A stretch of 14,866 bases of DNA from Rickettsiella sp. Lineage in GTDB: Bacteria > Pseudomonadota > Gammaproteobacteria > Diplorickettsiales > Diplorickettsiaceae. The position numbers and the translations under genes were made by a program. The stretch lies in the NCBI GenBank assembly GCA_031119195.1, contig JAVHYG010000028.1, positions 1 to 14,866 of the forward strand, given 5' to 3'. The notes below the pieces were generated by a model. It searched no databases and had not been told where the DNA came from. It saw only the letters and a list, made by a program, of their open reading frames with translations. How positions within the stretch are numbered: the first letter of the stretch is position 1; each line of letters opens with the position of its first letter. Below are positions 13,493 through 14,866 of this stretch, in pieces.

Positions 13493-14407
13493 TTAAGGTC
13501 TAAATAATTTAAGCAAAACAGATTTCAATGGTTTGATTAGTTCAAATCTAAGCAATAATTCCCAGGCTCTAGAGTAATACCATTTTTTTTTAAAGAGTCG
13601 CCAAATCAATTTTCTCGCTTGTTGCTTATTTCCCGTATGATAATAGTCTCCGACTAAATTAGCATGCCAGCAAAGCCACAATAGTAAATGTTGATTGAGA
13701 AATTTATCATGATTAAGCAAAAAACGTTCCAGGTTACCAATTCTATGAGTAAGTTGGATTGAACGACTTAAACTCGAGTATTCATGAATATGAATTTTAA
13801 TTAAAACCTTGGGGATGGCTGCGTAATTCATTCCTGCTGCTAAGGTGCGTATAACCATATCTATATCTTCCGCAACCTGGAGATCGGAATTAAATACGCC
13901 AACACGTTCAAAGCAAATTCGGTGGAAAGTAATTCCAGAAAAAGGAGCGTGTGTTAAAAACTTTTTCTCATTATCTAAGGTAAACAATTCCGTTTCTATT
14001 TTTTCTTTTTTTGTGCCTATGTTATTTGGTGCGTATATTTTAGCTATGCCTGTCCAAATAAGCCCAATAAAAGCCTGTTGTTTTTTTTCTAGGAATAAAT
14101 AAATTTCTTTTAAAAAGTTAGGAAAATATTCATCATCATCATCCAAAAAGCAGATATATTCTCCTTTTGCCTGTTGAATTCCGGTATTTCGCGCGGTGGA
14201 TACCCCTTTATTTTCTGGTTGCTGAACATAAACGATACGTTTGTCTGAAAATTCTGCTACAAGGTCTTTTGTAGTATCTGTCGAATGATCATCGACAATG
14301 ATCAGTTCAAAATCAGTAAAAGTTTGTTGTAAAACACTATGAATAGCACGTGGTAAAAGCTGACTGCGATTATACGTGGTTATTATGATAGAAAATAATG
14401 GTTGCAT
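13493..14407 (-). CDS. Family 2 glycosyltransferase, copy 2
   Basis: A 304-residue GT-A glycosyltransferase with F-S-I-I-I-T-T-Y-N-R-S (5-15), F-E-L-I-I-V-D-D-H-S-T-D (33-44), V-S-T-A-R-N-T-G-I (69-77), the fully canonical G-E-Y-I-C-F-L-D-D-D-D-E-Y (82-94) and A-E-D-I-D-M-V-I-R (179-187). The C-terminal third (from about 195: I-P-K-V-L-I-K-I-H-I-H-E) is rich in aromatic and basic residues, as in related enzymes, and is shared with both neighbours. It is the best preserved copy of the three here. Tandem paralogs in one operon suggest successive sugar additions on one surface glycan or recent gene amplification. Acceptor and donor cannot be told from sequence. Confidence 0.93.
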   Translation of the reverse strand: MQPLFSIIITTYNRSQLLPRAIHSVLQQTFTDFELIIVDDHSTDTTKDLVAEFSDKRIVYVQQPENKGVSTARNTGIQQAKGEYICFLDDDDEYFPNFLKEIYLFLEKKQQAFIGLIWTGIAKIYAPNNIGTKKEKIETELFTLDNEKKFLTHAPFSGITFHRICFERVGVFNSDLQVAEDIDMVIRTLAAGMNYAAIPKVLIKIHIHEYSSLSRSIQLTHRIGNLERFLLNHDKFLNQHLLLWLCWHANLVGDYYHTGNKQQARKLIWRLFKKKWYYSRAWELLLRFELIKPLKSVLLKLFRP

Positions 14408-14426
14408 GTTACGTGATAATTAAATT

Positions 14427-14866
14427 TTAAGCGCTACATTTTAATAAGTAAGTTTTTAAAGGCTTAAGTAGTTCAAATCGCAGGAATAATTCCCAAATCT
14501 TAGGCGAAAACCACTTTTTTTTGCAGATACGAAAGACTAATTTTCTTGCATGTTTCTTTTGTCCGTTATGATAGTAATCGCCTGCTAAACTGGTATATAA
14601 AAGTAACCACAAGGCTAAGTTTTTATTTAAGAAATTATTGTGAACAGCTAAAAAGCGTTCCATGTTGTCTATTTTGTCTATTCGACTGATTGAACGGCTT
14701 AAACTAATGTGTTCATGGATGTGTATTTTAATTAAAACCTTAGAAATCAGCGTATACTCTAAGCCTGCTGTTAGCATACGAAAAATAAGGTCGGTATCTT
14801 CTTTTAATTTTAACGTTGGGTTAAATATTCCGACACGTTCAAAACAATTACGATGAATTGTAATTC
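14427..14866 (-). CDS. Family 2 glycosyltransferase, copy 3 (partial, cut by window edge)
   Basis: The reading frame is open to the window edge, giving the last 146 residues of a third paralog. It begins I-T-I-H-R-N-C-F-E-R-V-G-I-F-N, then K-E-D-T-D-L-I-F-R-M-L-T-A-G-L-E-Y, then S-K-V-L-I-K-I-H-I-H-E-H, closely matching residues from about 158 onward in copy 2. The N-terminal donor-binding half with the DXD motif lies outside the window. An internal ATG at 14777 exists, but the homology upstream of it shows that it is not the start. The gap to copy 2 is 19 nt, so the three are probably one transcript whose promoter is outside the window. Confidence 0.9.
   Translation of the reverse strand, partial: ITIHRNCFERVGIFNPTLKLKEDTDLIFRMLTAGLEYTLISKVLIKIHIHEHISLSRSISRIDKIDNMERFLAVHNNFLNKNLALWLLLYTSLAGDYYHNGQKKHARKLVFRICKKKWFSPKIWELFLRFELLKPLKTYLLKCSA

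Overview
The window looks like a chromosomal segment of an AT-rich gammaproteobacterium. My best guess is the order Legionellales, in the Coxiella/Rickettsiella/Legionella neighbourhood. This rests on a primary sigma factor of gammaproteobacterial type with region 1.1 and a large non-conserved insert, a two-subunit (gcvPA/gcvPB) glycine decarboxylase, and several decaying genes and mobile relics beside intact housekeeping genes, as is common in host-associated lineages. The taxonomic placement is inference.

Layout. Positions 1-3661 form a decaying accessory region. On the minus strand it holds a Phd/YefM-type antitoxin with a clear sigma-70 promoter and operator-like palindrome, a frameshifted unknown gene, and an unknown alpha-helical gene with its own promoter. 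Divergent from these, on the plus strand, are a 55-residue ribbon-helix-helix (ParG/CopG-like) protein and an Rpn-family PD-(D/E)XK nuclease. The nuclease gene carries a 12-bp tandem repeat and a well-placed internal start that could make a small C-terminal protein. Beyond these lies about 1 kb without an intact gene. It contains the promoter plus 5' half of a CAU-anticodon tRNA, two 8-3-8 direct repeats and an N-terminal relic of an IS256-family transposase.

Positions 3662-7071 carry two divergent housekeeping genes: rpoD (sigma-70, minus strand) and a fused folK-folP gene (folate synthesis, plus strand). The usual rpsU-dnaG-rpoD neighbourhood is absent. Next comes a SAM-dependent methyltransferase broken by one frameshift just after its cofactor-binding motif (7177-7943).

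Positions 7985-12480 hold the glycine cleavage genes in transcription order gcvT-gcvH-gcvPA-gcvPB on the minus strand. Together they make the P (two subunits), H and T proteins, which split glycine into CO2, ammonia and 5,10-methylene-tetrahydrofolate. This feeds the same one-carbon/folate pool that FolKP helps to build. A promoter lies upstream of gcvT. The 137-bp gcvT-gcvH gap is bounded by an imperfect inverted repeat.

Positions 12561-14866 hold a tandem array of three paralogous family-2 glycosyltransferases on the minus strand, the last running off the window edge. They probably act in surface polysaccharide synthesis.

The best leads are the internal start in the Rpn gene (candidate self-encoded inhibitor), the promoter-bearing half tRNA with its two matching direct-repeat pairs (candidate relic of an integration site), and the palindrome sitting exactly in a promoter spacer beside the small ribbon-helix-helix gene.
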